A stretch of DNA of 64,000 nucleotides from Nageia nagi. Lineage: Eukaryota; Pinophyta. Location of the stretch: the NCBI GenBank assembly GCA_050084985.1, contig JBITNC010000001.1:15066001-15130000 (forward strand), given 5' to 3'. A program made the translations under genes and the position numbers. Shown one piece after another: positions 23,056 through 35,030 of the stretch. Each line of letters opens with the position of its first letter. The stretch's first letter is position 1. Below the pieces are notes generated by a model. The model searched no databases, had not been told where the DNA came from, and saw nothing but the letters and a program-made list of their open reading frames with translations.

Positions 23056-23340
23056 GTACAATGAGTTTCTCACGTAGAGCAAACTCACCATGGAGGTATA
23101 GAATGTACAACAAGTTCGTCACGCAGAGCGAACTTACCACGGAGGTATATTAATTACATGCTCAAAATTTGTACAATAAGTTTCTCACGCAGAGCAAACT
23201 CACCACAGAGGTATAAAATGTATAATAAGTTTGTCACATAGAGGAAACTTACCACTGAGGTATAAAATAATCAACACTCTATAACAACAATTATACAGCA
23301 AGTTTGTCACGCAGAGCAAACTTACCACGGAGGTCTAGAA
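23056..23340 (-). repeat. Five-unit hairpin array before the 3' LTR
   Basis: Five units of about 49-72 bp each hold an inverted pair of seven bases around a 10-14 base spacer with the core TCACGCAGAG. Stems: TGAGTTT/AAACTCA (23062/23081), AAGTTCG/CGAACTT (23112/23129), TAAGTTT/AAACTCA with one mismatch (23177/23196), TAAGTTT/AAACTTA (23226/23245), AAGTTTG/CAAACTT (23300/23317). Base changes in one arm are mostly matched in the other. Position, between pol end and 3' LTR, is like that of the palindromic repeats described for Sireviruses. Confidence 0.75.
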
Positions 23341-23399
23341 TGTACAATAAAAAAAAAGGCCTCTAAGAGGTGAAGTTGTCATCACTAACAAAAGTTTAA

Positions 23400-23650
23400 A
23401 CTTCACTCCCCCTTGAGGGCAACTTCACCAACCCGAGAGAATCCCTAAGCTTGCAGAAGTGAGCTTCAGGAAGGGGCTTGGTGAACAAATCAGCAGAGTT
23501 GTCAGTAGATGGACAATACTACAAGTGTATGATATCATCTAGAACCTTCTCCCTGATAAAATGAGCTTGGATTTCTACATGTTTGGTTCGCTGATGGAAC
23601 ACAGGATTCTTAGCCAAGCATACGTTGCTTTTTGGAAGTGCAAATATGTA
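23400..23650 (-). pseudogene. Remnant of copia RNase H C-terminus
   Basis: This stretch parallels 39440-39600 of the copia element: phrases meaning 'lead to LF.KPL..F..LR..LG' near 23430-23500 and the H..F.RE..E region near 23540-23600. It is the only pol sequence left in the non-autonomous element and shows its Ty1/copia origin. The rest of pol is deleted. Too short for firm domain calling. Confidence 0.5.
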
Positions 23651-24975
23651 GGTGGTCAACAAAAAAAAAAACTAAGGCATTTAAGGTGACTAAGAAGACT
23701 TGCAAGGTGTTGGTAGTCATCAACCTTGACCATGGAAGGAGGATGACCGATATGGAGGCTTAGAAGACATCCAATGGAGGTGTTGGGAAAGGAGGAAGTG
23801 GAGACTTGTGCAGGAGGCTGACCAGAGAGGAGGAGCTTAGGAGGAGAGGGAGGAGAAGACTTCAGCTGGCTGTGAGGTTGGCAAGCATGCGAGGATGAGG
23901 ATGGATGCACAGCCGGCACGTGTGTGAGCAGGCTGAGGATAGGAGGTAGCCGATTGATCATTTTAATCCATGAAACAGTGTTTGCATCGTGTATGGTGGT
24001 AAACAACATGCATGTATCCATTATGTGCAGATCCTGCGAGCAGAGGAGATAAGAAACGAGAGGAGAGGGAGATAATGGGGGGAGCCGCGCGCGTGAGGAG
24101 AAACCAGGTCATGGCAAGCGAGGGAGGAGGGAGCGCGTGCGACATCAGGCACCTGTGACCATGGTAGTCCATGAAACTGTGTCTACGTGGATCATTGCAG
24201 TTCATGAAATGGTGTCTGCACTATGCGGAGCCCTCCATGGGATCATTCGTGGTGCATATCCTGCGATCATTGCAGTACAAGAAACTCTGCAGACCATGAA
24301 ACTCTGTCTGCATTTTGTCAAACAATGTCAAACAATTCCTGTGCCTTCCCTACGCTTCCACATTTTGTAATTTTTGATAAATATTATATATATAAAAATA
24401 TTGTAAATATTTAAAAAATTGTAAAGTCTTGCATTTTTATGTAAAGTCTTGCATTTTTTATTTCAACAATAAAAAATGAGCCTCATATTTGCTTTAAATT
24501 TTAAATAATTGCCTCTTATTATTTAAATATTTAAAAATCTTGTAAATAAAGTCCTCCACTTTATTTCAACAATAAAATATGTAAAAAATTGCATCTTCCT
24601 CCCTTTTTTTTATGATATTTTTCACAAAAGACTATTGTAAATTTTTTTTTTTTTTCAATAAGATGTTATCATAATGTATTTTTGCTCACAAAAAAAATCA
24701 TTTTCTTTGTACATTAAAATAGATTACTAACATAAAATATTGTTAGTAAGAAGAGAGTAGCAAAAATATATTATGGTATTTGAAGTTATTTTTGCTAAGA
24801 CATTGAGCTAGCATAATCATACAAAAAATTAGTATCATAATGAACTTAGTTAAAGAAGGATAGAAGGTTATACCTTTGCAAACCTTTTACCTCACAATGA
24901 AGATTAGGATTAAGATCTCCAAATTTGAGAAGGATGAAGAACCTCCAAGATGTAGAAGAAGAGCTTCCACACCAA
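23651..24975 (-). other. Interior of the non-autonomous element without gene
   Basis: Purine-rich stretch at 23690-24130, then AT-rich sequence with short T and A runs to 24975. Parts match the older relic at 13700-15000. Open frames of 60-120 codons at 23656-24414 overlap one another on both strands and show low-complexity composition. I treat them as chance. Confidence 0.5.
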
Positions 24976-24987
24976 GCTCTGATACCA
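24976..24987 (-). other. Initiator-Met primer-binding site
   Basis: The minus strand reads TGGTATCAGAGC, the standard complement of plant initiator tRNA-Met, two bases inside the 5' LTR edge. Confidence 0.9.
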
Positions 24988-24989
24988 CT

Positions 24990-25477
24990 TGAAGGATTTG
25001 AACTAGATCTAAACAAATCCTCTAGGACCTTAGACTAGGAAACTCAAGTGTACACAAGATAACACAATCACTCAAGATAACACATCAATATAATGTGGTT
25101 CCTCCCTCCTTGGGAGTACATCCACAACTAGTTCTCTTATTCTCAAATCTATGTCTCTCTTACAACTATTCTCTAGCTCTCTCCTACATAACCAAGTAGA
25201 GTAATCTTACTCAAAACTTAGATATGTTTACAAGAGGAGAGGCCCTCTATTTATAGGTTGAGAGCACCTCCCTAACCTTCCTTTAACCCAAGGGTAAGGT
25301 TAGGGTTACATTAAATTTATCACAAACTTCAACCTACCAACTACCCACTTTGGTAAAGTCAAAGTCTACATATTAAAGAATTCTATTAATCACTTAAGGT
25401 ATCTACATACCTTTAAGTGATTAATTGAATTTACAAGGAGTTTATATATTCACAATATTTCATTACAAATTCTAACA
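24990..25477 (-). repeat. 5' LTR of the non-autonomous element
   Basis: 488 bp, almost identical to 22079-22567 with the same ends. Followed by ACCAC, the duplicated target. Confidence 0.92.
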
Positions 25478-25482
25478 ACCAC

Positions 25483-27890
25483 CTCATCCTAGGGATTTAG
25501 CAAGCTCATCCCTTCGAATCCCAACTCAGACTTGATGAAGTCTAAACTTGAAAATATTCTCCATATTTTTAATTTTTATTTCTATTTTTAGCTCCCTACC
25601 CAAATTTGGTATTTGCATGGATTCTTGTATAGTCTCATAATTAAATTCTATCTCTAGCGAATTCACCTTGCATGATCCCCCATACTAAGATTTTGCCACC
25701 TCCATGGACCAACTTAAATTAGATCCCTTGCATGCTTCCATGAAATTCCTCATTCATCCATTATAAAGGATTTTCTATACTCTCTTATTTTTCCTCACCA
25801 ACCTATATGAGAAGGCTCCATTTTTACAAAGTATCCCCCATTGCACTTCAACTTTACTCCTCTTTTGGTGATGCTTTTCTATGTATTACTATGGATTTCA
25901 CTTATTATGCCTTCGTCCCTTAAACCATATGTTACATATAGGGTGGCACACCTTCCAAAATGATCCAAACACTTATTAATATGCAATCTTATTCTACTTA
26001 AATTATTGTTTAGTCATGCCAATTCTCTTCTTCTCATAATCATAATTCTCCCTTGCTCTTATTTTTCCACCTAGAGGCATCACCTTTGTCCATGATCGAA
26101 TTCTTCATTATATCACCTAGGTATTTTGAAGCAATTTTCTTAGTTAGAATCTAAAGTCTTGTTTTGTCTCTTTCTAAAGCTTTTTCTAATCATCATTTCT
26201 AATTAAATTGAGAAGTTTCTCTCTCCATTTTAAGTTTTGAAATATTACCTTGATATTTTCTATCACCCTTACTATTGCAATTTTAAATATTTTATCTACT
26301 ATACTCTCCTTATTTTCAAAAAATATTTTTGTTCCTTTCCTTCCATATTTTCTATTATATGTGAGCCTGGATCATATTCCAAATATGTTCCTCTTCTTTT
26401 ATGTTAGGTATTTGAGCCCATTTCACCACCATTTTTGAGATAGATTGGGGAGTGTTCAAATTATACTTCATTCTCTGAGTTAATTTAATCCATATTATTT
26501 TGGTGTATTGGTAGTGTATAAATAGATCATCATTTGTTTCTACTTGGAACTTACATAAAGAGAACCTTCTTGGACCTTGAAAGACTCTTCTCTAAAGCTT
26601 ATCCCAAGTTAATAGCTTTTTATGTACTAATAGACATCTAAAAAAAGCTATATTAGAGATAAGATTTATTTTTCATACTTGATTCCCTAGATCCTTATTA
26701 CAATTTTGACCCTTCTCATGTAAGAATTTAGTGGCATATTTATTATTATACTCTCCATTTTTGGCTAGTATCCATTTTGATCTATCTTTTTCTTCATTTC
26801 CTATTATATTTAGTGTCCTCGTTATGAATATAGTCTGATATCTTTTCACCTTGATATGCCATTGCCTATTTTTATCCTTTTTTGAGGTTTTTATAAGTGA
26901 TTAATAATTTCTCCCTTATCTATGTATCTTCCCAAAATTAGATATATCTTCCTTTGCTTACCTGCCATCTAATGTACCTGTTGATGAGGTGTTGAACTTA
27001 TTTTAAGCCATTCCAAAAGGTCACCCATATGGGAGGTTTTTTATCACGAGGAAAGGATTATGTTATTATAGGTATTTAGCTTTACATATTTCTATCAATT
27101 CCTTGCCCTCTTCATTAATTATCCTCTAAGCCATATTTCCTCTTAAAGTCATACTTAACCATTTTACTTTTCTCAAGCCTAGGCACCTAAATCCTTATCA
27201 CAATAAAGCTTATTCCATGATACTAGGGAGAACTTTATCCTCATTGATCCTCCATTCCATAATAAACTCCTACATAACTTATCTATTTTATTTGCTATGG
27301 AATTTGGGACTTTGAATATAAACTGAGTAAATAGGTATGCTCTGTAAAATATTTTTAATTAGAGTTAACCTTTCTACATAATTTAACATCTTAATCTTCC
27401 ATCTTGATAATTTATTTGTAATTTTATCCACTAGATTGTCCCAACACTTTTCTTTGATTCTTCCTATGAATGAATCTTAGTTTTTAGAATGTTCAAACCT
27501 TGGAGTTTTCTTCTCATAATTTCTTACTTAATGCAACTATATATTTTTTTTCTAAGTTTTCACTTATTGTTTTGTTATTACAAATGTTATATATCATCTT
27601 AACCTAAGCATGGAAGATTCAATACTTCTAGGCATTTGAATTGCTTTAATGTACATGGCTACATCATCCCTCTACACATAAATTCCTTCTAAAAGGACTA
27701 TCATCTATTTTTTTTAGTAAACCTCTTTTTTGAATTTTAGAGAAGGGCAATTCAACTCCTTTTACATGTTCTACCATGTGTGACTAGGGATATTTAAACC
27801 TAGGCTTCCCATGGAGTATTCACATTACTTATCTAACTCCCCTAATATGGGTGGATAACTATCATCTACTTTATCTCTCTTTATGCATAT
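25483..27890 (-). pseudogene. LINE (L1-type) reverse transcriptase C-terminus and zinc-binding domain
   Basis: Minus-strand reading from about 27470 gives GRIKEKCWDNLVDKITNKLS, then KIKMLNYVERLTLIKNILQS, the classic end of a plant LINE reverse transcriptase. About 250 codons later (26500-26680) comes the RT zinc-binding region: FFRCLLVHKKLLTWDKL, then a C-x2-C and an HYQ-type block. Stops and shifts are frequent. The endonuclease and RT core are missing upstream, so this is a 5'-truncated or broken copy. After the zinc-binding region, 25483-26100 is decayed sequence that I cannot assign. The non-autonomous LTR element sits at its left border. Confidence 0.75.
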
Positions 27891-27999
27891 GTAAAAGTCA
27901 TACAATAAAAACATTGACTCTAAATCTAAAATGAAAGACATACAAAATTTGAAAAAAAAAGAAATGAATATATAAGAATATGAATGAAAATGAAGTGAA

Positions 28000-28408
28000 T
28001 GTTATGATGCTACAAATATGAAAAGGAAAATATTGCAGACATGAAATGAATATTGATTTGAAATAGGAAAATGACAAATATCTATTGCAAATAATAGTGC
28101 ATGCACTGGTAAATAGAACATGAAATAGCATCAATACGTAGATAAGGATAGGATTTTACTGAATAGTAATAGAATTATAGGCTGCTTCAAGGGGGCTACC
28201 TCCTTACAACTCCAAAAGCAAAAAATAATGTTCAAGATGCATTTCTCCACACACTTCTATCTCTTTATATTAAACTAACCCTAACCCTAATAACAATGCA
28301 AAATTGGGCCTCACCCTTATAATCACAATATTATGGTTTACAATATAGGCTGATAATTAATAATTTACTAATACTAACACTAAAATGTTAAGATGTGGGA
28401 TCCTAACA
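28000..28408 (-). repeat. 3' LTR of the chromovirus
   Basis: 409 bp, TGTTATGATGC to GATCCTAACA on the plus strand, matching 33616-34010 almost throughout. Confidence 0.85.
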
Positions 28409-28424
28409 TGTCACCCCTCTTGGG
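28409..28424 (-). other. Polypurine tract of the chromovirus
   Basis: The minus strand reads CCAAGAGGGGTGACA directly before the LTR start TGTTAGGATCC. Confidence 0.7.
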
Positions 28425-28439
28425 ATGAAGCTTTGTCCT

Positions 28440-29960
28440 CAAAGCTTAAAGTGTGGAAACTATTGCTTTAGTTGATGAAGGATTTCCCATGTTGCATCTT
28501 TGGTGCCATGCCTTACCATTGCATAAGGACTTTTGTGATGGAGTGATTATGAAGCTATCATGAATGTTGATCTAGAACTACCTTAGGTACAACTACTATT
28601 GATCCATCCTCTACCAACTTAGGTAATTGTGTCTAAACCTGAACCTTTAATCCAACCACTTTCTTAAGGCAAGAGACACGAAACACAGGGTGAATTTTGG
28701 AAGTAGGAAGCTTTAATTTATATGTAGCTAGGCCAATGTGCTGTAACACCTTATAAGAACCATAAAACTTTAGGGCCAATTTTTGAGAGCCTTTTATTTT
28801 TAAGGATTTTTGGCAATAATGTTGCAACCTTAGAAAGACCATGTCATCAACCTGGAACTCTCTTTCCACACGTTACTGATCAGCCTGTTGTTTCATACGA
28901 TGTTGGGCTATCTGAAGGTTATCCATGAGTAAATAAAGAATATCATCTTGAGTAACTAAAGTTTGGTCAAATACCTAAAATTTACTAGTACCTTCAACAT
29001 ACAAGGTGATTATTGGTGGAGCTTGACCATACATTGCTTCATAAGGGGTCATCTTGCTAGTAGAATGATAAGATGTACTATACCATCAATCAAATAAGGG
29101 AATCCATTGTACCCAATGCACAGGTTATGCTAAAGCAAAATAAAATAAATATGTTTCTAAGCATTTGTTGATAATTTCAATCTAACCATCAGTTTATGGG
29201 TGATATGCTGAGCTAATGTTTAGTTGGGTACCTTGCAGTTTAAAAAGCTCTTACCAAAAATGACTTGTAAAAGTGGGATCATAATCACTAACAATCATCT
29301 TTGGCATGCCATGTAGTTTGAAAATTATATCTAGAAATAATTATGCCACTATCACTGCTTTGTAGGGATGAGCCAATGAACCAAAATGAGCATATTTCGA
29401 TCAACCACCACTAGAATAACTAATTTACCATGAGATTTAGAAAGGCCTTCAATGAAATCTATTGAGATATCAATCCATGTATAGGTAGGTATGGGAAGAG
29501 GTTGAATGAGTCTTAGAATACCCACTATCTCATCCTTTTATCATTAACACACATCACAACTGCCATAAACTACTTGATATCCAATTTCATACCTATCTAA
29601 TAGAATGACCATGCCACTCACTTATAAGTTTTCAAAAATCCTTCATGTCCTGATGTAGGTGTAGAATGCAATTCGGTAAGTATTTCTGGTTTACATTTTG
29701 AAGGAGATGGTAATAAAATTTGACCTTTGAATCTCAAAATACCATCATGCCATGTGTGCTGTGGTTTGCTCATGGGATTTTGAGTGATCTATTTTAGCAA
29801 TTCTTAGGTGGAGCTATCCTATACCCACTCTTGTTTAACTTTATAAAACCATTAAGGAATAGGAGATGAAAGAGCTTATAGTGCTACTTGATCTTCAATT
29901 TTTTTGGACAAAGCATTGATAACCACATTCTCCTTACCTTTATGGTATACTTTCTCATAA
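28440..29960 (-). pseudogene. Integrase and chromodomain of the chromovirus
   Basis: The C-terminal integrase part is open at 28633-28869 (FQVDDMVFLRLQHY, KLALKFYGSYKVLQHIG, IHPVFRVSCLKK). Downstream, 28440-28620, a chromodomain remnant reads VPKVVLDQHS, then SITKVLMQW, and after a shift DATWEILHQL. That is the expected PEAILDRR..EVLVKWKGL..EATWE pattern with decay. In chromoviruses this domain steers insertion to particular chromatin. The integrase core between 28990 and 29600 is heavily broken, though phrases such as GQAPPIIT near 29010 can be read. Confidence 0.8.
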
Positions 29961-29992
29961 TCATACCCCAGTAGTTTGGTCATCCATTTTTG

Positions 29993-30911
29993 TTACTCAA
30001 GCATAGAAATATGTTGCTCAATGAAAAATTTCAAACTGTGATGATCTATGAGGATGATGAAATGATGACTAATGAGATATGGTCTCCAACATTGAACTGC
30101 ATGAATGATGGTAAACATTTCTTTTTCATAAGTGGATTTACCCAAATTTTTTCTAGAGAGTGCTCTACTAGTGAATGCCAAGGGAAACCCCTCCTGCATT
30201 AATTCTACATCGATTCCTAATCCACAAGCATCACTTTTTATCATAAATATTTTAGAAAAATCTAGCATTGCTAATATTGGGGTGGTACACATTGCCTTCT
30301 TGAGCTTAAGGAAATCTATGTTAGCTTGAGGGGACCATTGGAATGCATTCTTTTTCAACAACATGGTTAGAGGTGTTGCAATCTTGCCATAATCCTTCAC
30401 AAATTTCCTATAATATCCTATTAACCCAAGAATCCTCGAAGACTTTTCAAAGACATAGGAATAGACCAGTTCTATATGTCAATAATCTTTTATGGATCCA
30501 CCTTAACTCTCGCTTTGGATATAACATGGCCTAAGTAGTCAATTTCCCTCTTATCGAATGAACATTTTGATTTTTTTGCATATAGTTGATGTTCCTTCAA
30601 AATTTGTAAGGTTTGGTCAACATGTGCCACATGTTCTTGCCATGTCTTACTATAGATCAAGATATCATCAAAGAAAACTAAAATGAACTTCCTGAGGAAT
30701 GGACAAAACACTTGATTCATTAAACTTTGAAACATGTATGGAGCATTTGTGAGGCCAAAAGGCATGACCAAGAACTCATTATGGTCCTCATGGGTGCAAA
30801 ATGCAATTTTTGGTATATCCTACTCCTTGAGGTGGATTTGGTGATACCTAGATCACAGGTCCAGCTTGGAAAAATATCTTGCCCCATGTAATTCATCCAA
30901 TAATTCATCAA
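29993..30911 (-). pseudogene. Reverse transcriptase and RNase H of the chromovirus
   Basis: RT part (30490-30771): MVMPFGLTNAPYMFQSLMNQ followed by the catalytic segment with FFDDILIYSK (FxDD form, usual for chromoviruses) and YLGHVIS. RNase H part (29993-30400): FQWSPQANIDFLKLKKAM, KSDACGLGIDVELMQ (first Asp), STYEKEMFTIIHAVQCWRPYL (Glu). The two are in different frames, and the fingers region upstream (to about 31050) is broken. Confidence 0.85.
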
Positions 30912-31641
30912 TGATTAGGATGGGAAATTTTTCCTTAATGGTAATTAAGGGCTCTGAAATTCACACACATATGTTAGGAACCATCTTTCTTATGAACCAA
31001 TATAATTGGAGAAGAATATGGGCTTATGCTAGGTCAAATTACTTGTACATCCAACAGTTCCTTAACTAATTTTTCAATTTCATTTTTCTATAAACAAGGA
31101 TATCGATAAGGACAAATATTTGGTGGGTGACTTCCCAGCACCAATTGGATAGCATGATCATGTGATCACTGGGGTGGTAAGCCCATTGGTTCCTCAAAGG
31201 TACTTGAATGCTTACTTAAGATGGGCTATAGATCTTTAGGTTCCATGATTTTAGATTCAATGATTAATAAAGAGTATAACTGTGCGAGCATCCCTTTTCC
31301 AATTTTTTGTAGGATCTTTTCCATGCGATGTGAGCTCACAACTTGTACAAATCCACCCTATAATCCCTTAAGAGTATGCTCTTGTTCATATATTTTAAAG
31401 GTCAACCATAGCTTTGCAAAATTCCACTGTATGATGCCCAAAGTCCTTAGCTATTGTAACCCTAAAAACTATATCACATCCCCCAAGTGGTTAAAGCATA
31501 CATGTCACTTTTTAAAGTATAGTGGTCCATGCTTAGTTTGACATTATGACATGTGCCTTTACATGCTATTTTTCCTCCATTACCAACCATAACCTTAAAA
31601 TTATTTGTAGGGTGGATGTAACAATCACAAACCTTAGCTAC

Positions 31642-32830
31642 TCATAGATCAATGAAATTATGAGTACTTCTCGAATCCAACAATATTATGAGAGGGTACT
31701 TTTTAATAAACCCTTTGACCTTCACAGTTTGATGGGTGGTAATTCTTGTTAATGCATTATAAGAGATAATTGAGGTCTCCTCATCTAGAATTTCCTTTGT
31801 AGCCTCTTCGGGTGCACTCTCATATTCCTCCTCACTAGGAGCATCAAACATTAAGCAAATATAACTTTTGTTGTGTGCAATGATGACCATGAACAAAATT
31901 CTCATCATAATTATAGCACAAGCCCTTCTTTCGATGCTCTTCCATTTCCTCCCACATCAACTTCTTAGTTTGCATTATGTGATTCAATGGTGGGGCACTT
32001 GTGTTATTAGAGGAATGGGTAATATTATGTGTTTTGGTGAATGGAGGTTTTGCATTTCATCGATTAGCATTGGCTTTATCTTCAATGAGCTTTGCCAAGG
32101 CAATAACATCCATTGTAGTTTTGGGATTAAACATTTTGACCTCTAGTTTAATTTATTCCTTTAAGGCACTGATAAAACAACTTATGAAAAATGCATTATC
32201 CAACCCCTCTATGTGATTTGCCAATTTCTCAAACTAATTTTGGTATTTTTTGACTATTGTAGTTTGACGTAACTTGGTCAATGCCCTTGTGAAATCTTCA
32301 TAGTCACTAGGACCAAAATGGAGCTATAATTATTAAGTGAATTCATCCTATGAAGGAGCAGGATGTGTTTTTGAGTACCACTGGTGCCATTGGAGAGCCT
32401 CATAGTCCAAATGAAAAGATGCCATGTGCACCTTCAAATCCTTCGGGCTTTGGTTCAATGTGAAATACTATCTAGCTTTATAAATCCAACTAGTGGGATT
32501 ATCTCCATCAAATCAAGAAAAATCCAATTTAGTTATGTAGGGAAGAATGAAACCACCTTGTTGGTTCTTAAAGTTATGATGATACCCTTATAGATTTCTT
32601 GACTACCCTAATTGCTGTGAACTAGATGCATTATTGGTATGACTGAGACTTAGTTGAACACTATCACATTTACTATCAAGGGTTTGTATTTGTGTTTGTA
32701 TTTCTCAAATTTTTACTTTGATTGTACTGGTAAGTGTATTTTCCATTTGTTGGATCATAGTTTGAAATGTCATCATGGTAGGATCAACTTATGCTGCAGT
32801 TTGGGATCTTATTTCAAGTGCCATTTCTAA
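31642..32830 (-). pseudogene. gag and protease of the chromovirus
   Basis: Decayed gag, read from about 32830 down: a coiled N-terminal part, then KLDFS.FDGDNPTSWIYKAR (about 32480-32530), the standard Ty3 gag opening, then WHQWY and a knuckle-like C-x2-..H cluster near 31890. The protease (31642-31908) has LLDSRSTHNFIDL where the family has D-S-G-S-T-H-N-F. The Gly-to-Arg change would destroy the active site. Region 32831-33600 is leader sequence without a gene; it contains a short repeat GAAA-TTGCTATTT near 32830-32900. Confidence 0.75.
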
Positions 32831-33601
32831 AAATTGCTATTTCTAAAGCTAATATTTTTGGAAACTACTATTTTTAGAAATTGCTATTTTTAGAAAGTAC
32901 CTGAAAAAAGTGTATGGGTGTAATATATCAAAATGATCAACTCAAAAATATGATCATAATGGGCTAAGTATCTTGATGATAATTTTTGAACCCTTGGACC
33001 CTTTTTTGTACGTCTATGGGTCTATCTACTTTTGTTTAAAACTACTAAAATGGTGCAGATTTTTAGTTATTTAGCCTTGAATATTTTGCTACCTTTGAAC
33101 TGTTATTTTTGGCAACTTTGAAAAATTGCATGTCGTACTTATACTTCCTAAATCAAGGTTTTTTATGTGAAAGAATGATTCTAGGGTAAGGATTTTCTAC
33201 TCTGTAGGCTTGTCTAAACACTCCTCCTATCGAACTTTCATAAGGAAAGAGGCTACAAAGATGGCTTCTATGATAAGTAACTTTCTAGTAGCACTTGCTA
33301 GTGCACTATAGTTTACAGATGATCAACATAACTTCCTACCTAGTTTTCATTTATAGCCTAGATAATCTCTGATATACCTTATGATACATGGAGTCCAATT
33401 TTGTGTAGGGTACTCTCTGAGGCCTGGGTATTAGTGTAGAGCTTTTTACACCTCACTTCATACACAAATTTATGGGCAAGTGTGCTTAGATAAAAATGAC
33501 AGATCCTCTTGGATATTTTAAAACCCCTGGTATAGGGTTTTTAGCTTAGGCCTCTAAGATTTTTTTTTTGGTTTTCCTACAGTAGAATGGCTTTGGAAAG
33601 A

Positions 33602-33613
33602 GCTCTGATACTA
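33602..33613 (-). other. Initiator-Met primer-binding site, one mismatch
   Basis: The minus strand reads TAGTATCAGAGC, one change from TGGTATCAGAGC, two bases inside the 5' LTR edge. Confidence 0.8.
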
Positions 33614-33615
33614 GA

Positions 33616-34010
33616 TGTTACAATGCTACAAATATGAAAAGGGAAATATTGCAAAAATAAATGAATATTGATTTGAAATAGGAAAATGACAACTATCTAT
33701 TGGAAATAATAGAGCATGCATTGGTAAAGAGAATACGAAATAGCATCAATAAGTAGATAAGGATAGGATTTTATTGAATAGTAATAGAATCACATGTCAC
33801 TTCGAGGGGGCTACCTCCTTACAACTCCAAAGGCAAAAAATAATGTTCAAGATGCATTTCTCCACACACTTCTATCTATTTATATTAAACTAACCCTATC
33901 CTTAATAGTAATGCAAAATTAGGCCCTGCCCTTACAATCATAATATTATGGTTTACAATATAGGTCAATGATTAATAAAATACTAATACTAACACTAAAA
34001 TGTTATGGTA
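33616..34010 (-). repeat. 5' LTR of the chromovirus
   Basis: Matches 28000-28390. It lacks the last ~18 bases (GATGTGGGATCCTAACA) present in the left copy, so its outer edge is altered. Confidence 0.8.
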
Positions 34011-35030
34011 AAGAAATATAAATAAAATGACAAGAACTACTAATACAAAGGATGGAATACTGAAAGCTTAAGGTGCCAATATTATAATGTAAATTAGTAA
34101 AATACCCAAATCTTCTACATATTGAAAAATACATCATCTAATGAAATGCATTAGCCTTTGACCTCATGGTAGTGATAAGAAATTATTTTAATAAAAAGTG
34201 AAGAAATCATAACCTATATTATGAGGACAAAATAATCTTGAAAACTTAAGTAATTGCATAGAAAAAAAAGGATATTGTTGAAGTTAAATGCTAATAGAAA
34301 TATCTAAAAGTGCCAACAAATAGATTCTATCCATATCACTATAAATAATAATGTTTATCCTACAAAATAATTGATAATTACTATTAAAAAGTGCTCCAAG
34401 CCTTTTTGTTACCAACTATCTTCCTTCCTTCCAATATCTATCTACAAATCATCCTATCTATGTCTATCTACTTTACAATGTCTCAATAATACCTATTGTA
34501 CAACTTGATTCCAAATAGGATATGAGCAATTAATCAAGTCTATTCAACTTTGAGTGAGTTAAGGTAATTATTACACATATTTCCATCCCTAATTTTTTAA
34601 TCAAATTCGAAGAACACCACCATTAAAGCTCCCTCATCGATAAATTTATTGATTTGTGACCAAAGTTGGATCACATTTGAAGTTAGAAAAGCATGAAATA
34701 GAAGATAAAATGATACCTCCATATCATGATACTATTTAAGGATTTTTCACTCTTTAAATACACACACACACACATATGTATGTATGTATGTATATTATAT
34801 TTGTGTGTGTGTATATGTAAGGTTTTTATCCCAAAAAAGAAAATATTATTATATATCCAATACAGATCCAACTCTCTTAGATTCCAATCAAAGTTTAAAA
34901 TGTTAATATAATTACAAGCATCACCAAGAATATTAAAATCTTAATTGTGATTGAATATAACACAATAAATAAATCAAGAATGCTTACAAATCAATTATGT
35001 GTCAACATCAATCTAACCAAGGATCTCCCA
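34011..35030. other. Intergenic DNA with microsatellite, no gene
   Basis: AT-rich. A compound CA/TGTA/TG microsatellite lies at about 34758-34816. The two overlapping 60-codon frames there are products of that repeat. Confidence 0.7.

Larger units (their letters stand above)
22074..25482 (-). mobile_element. Young non-autonomous LTR retrotransposon, copia-derived, with target duplication
   Basis: Two LTRs (22079-22567 and 24990-25477) differ at only about four positions in 489 bases, and the 5-bp duplication ACCAC flanks them at 22074-22078 and 25478-25482. The primer site (initiator-Met type) is beside the right LTR and the polypurine tract beside the left, so it is transcribed on the minus strand. 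The 2.4-kb interior has no intact gene, only a remnant of the end of a copia RNase H. Movement would have needed proteins from an autonomous relative. The near-identical LTRs make it probably the youngest two-LTR insertion in the window. Confidence 0.92.
28000..34010 (-). mobile_element. Ty3/gypsy chromovirus, decayed
   Basis: About 6.0 kb, minus strand: 5' LTR at right (33616-34010), primer site, gag, protease, RT, RNase H, integrase, chromodomain remnant, polypurine tract, 3' LTR at left (28000-28408). The order PR-RT-RH-INT-chromodomain and the HPVFRVSCLKK motif identify a chromovirus, probably Tekay/Del-like by the wording of the chromodomain. Frames are broken throughout. I could not find a convincing target duplication; the right LTR looks shortened by about 18 bases at its outer edge. 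Confidence 0.88.

Noticed and set aside
23056-23340. CRISPR-like array
   Set aside because: Five short palindromic repeats at unequal spacing within a plant retroelement interior, no cas genes; explained as element hairpins.
23656-24414. Overlapping frames up to 121 codons in the non-autonomous element
   Set aside because: They come from purine-rich low-complexity DNA, on both strands, with no family resemblance.
28270-28290. Telomere-like CTAACCCTAACCCTAA
   Set aside because: Only two to three units, inside a chromovirus LTR and partly lost in the other LTR; not an interstitial telomere.
34683-34911. Two opposite 60-codon frames
   Set aside because: Generated by the CA/TGTA microsatellite.
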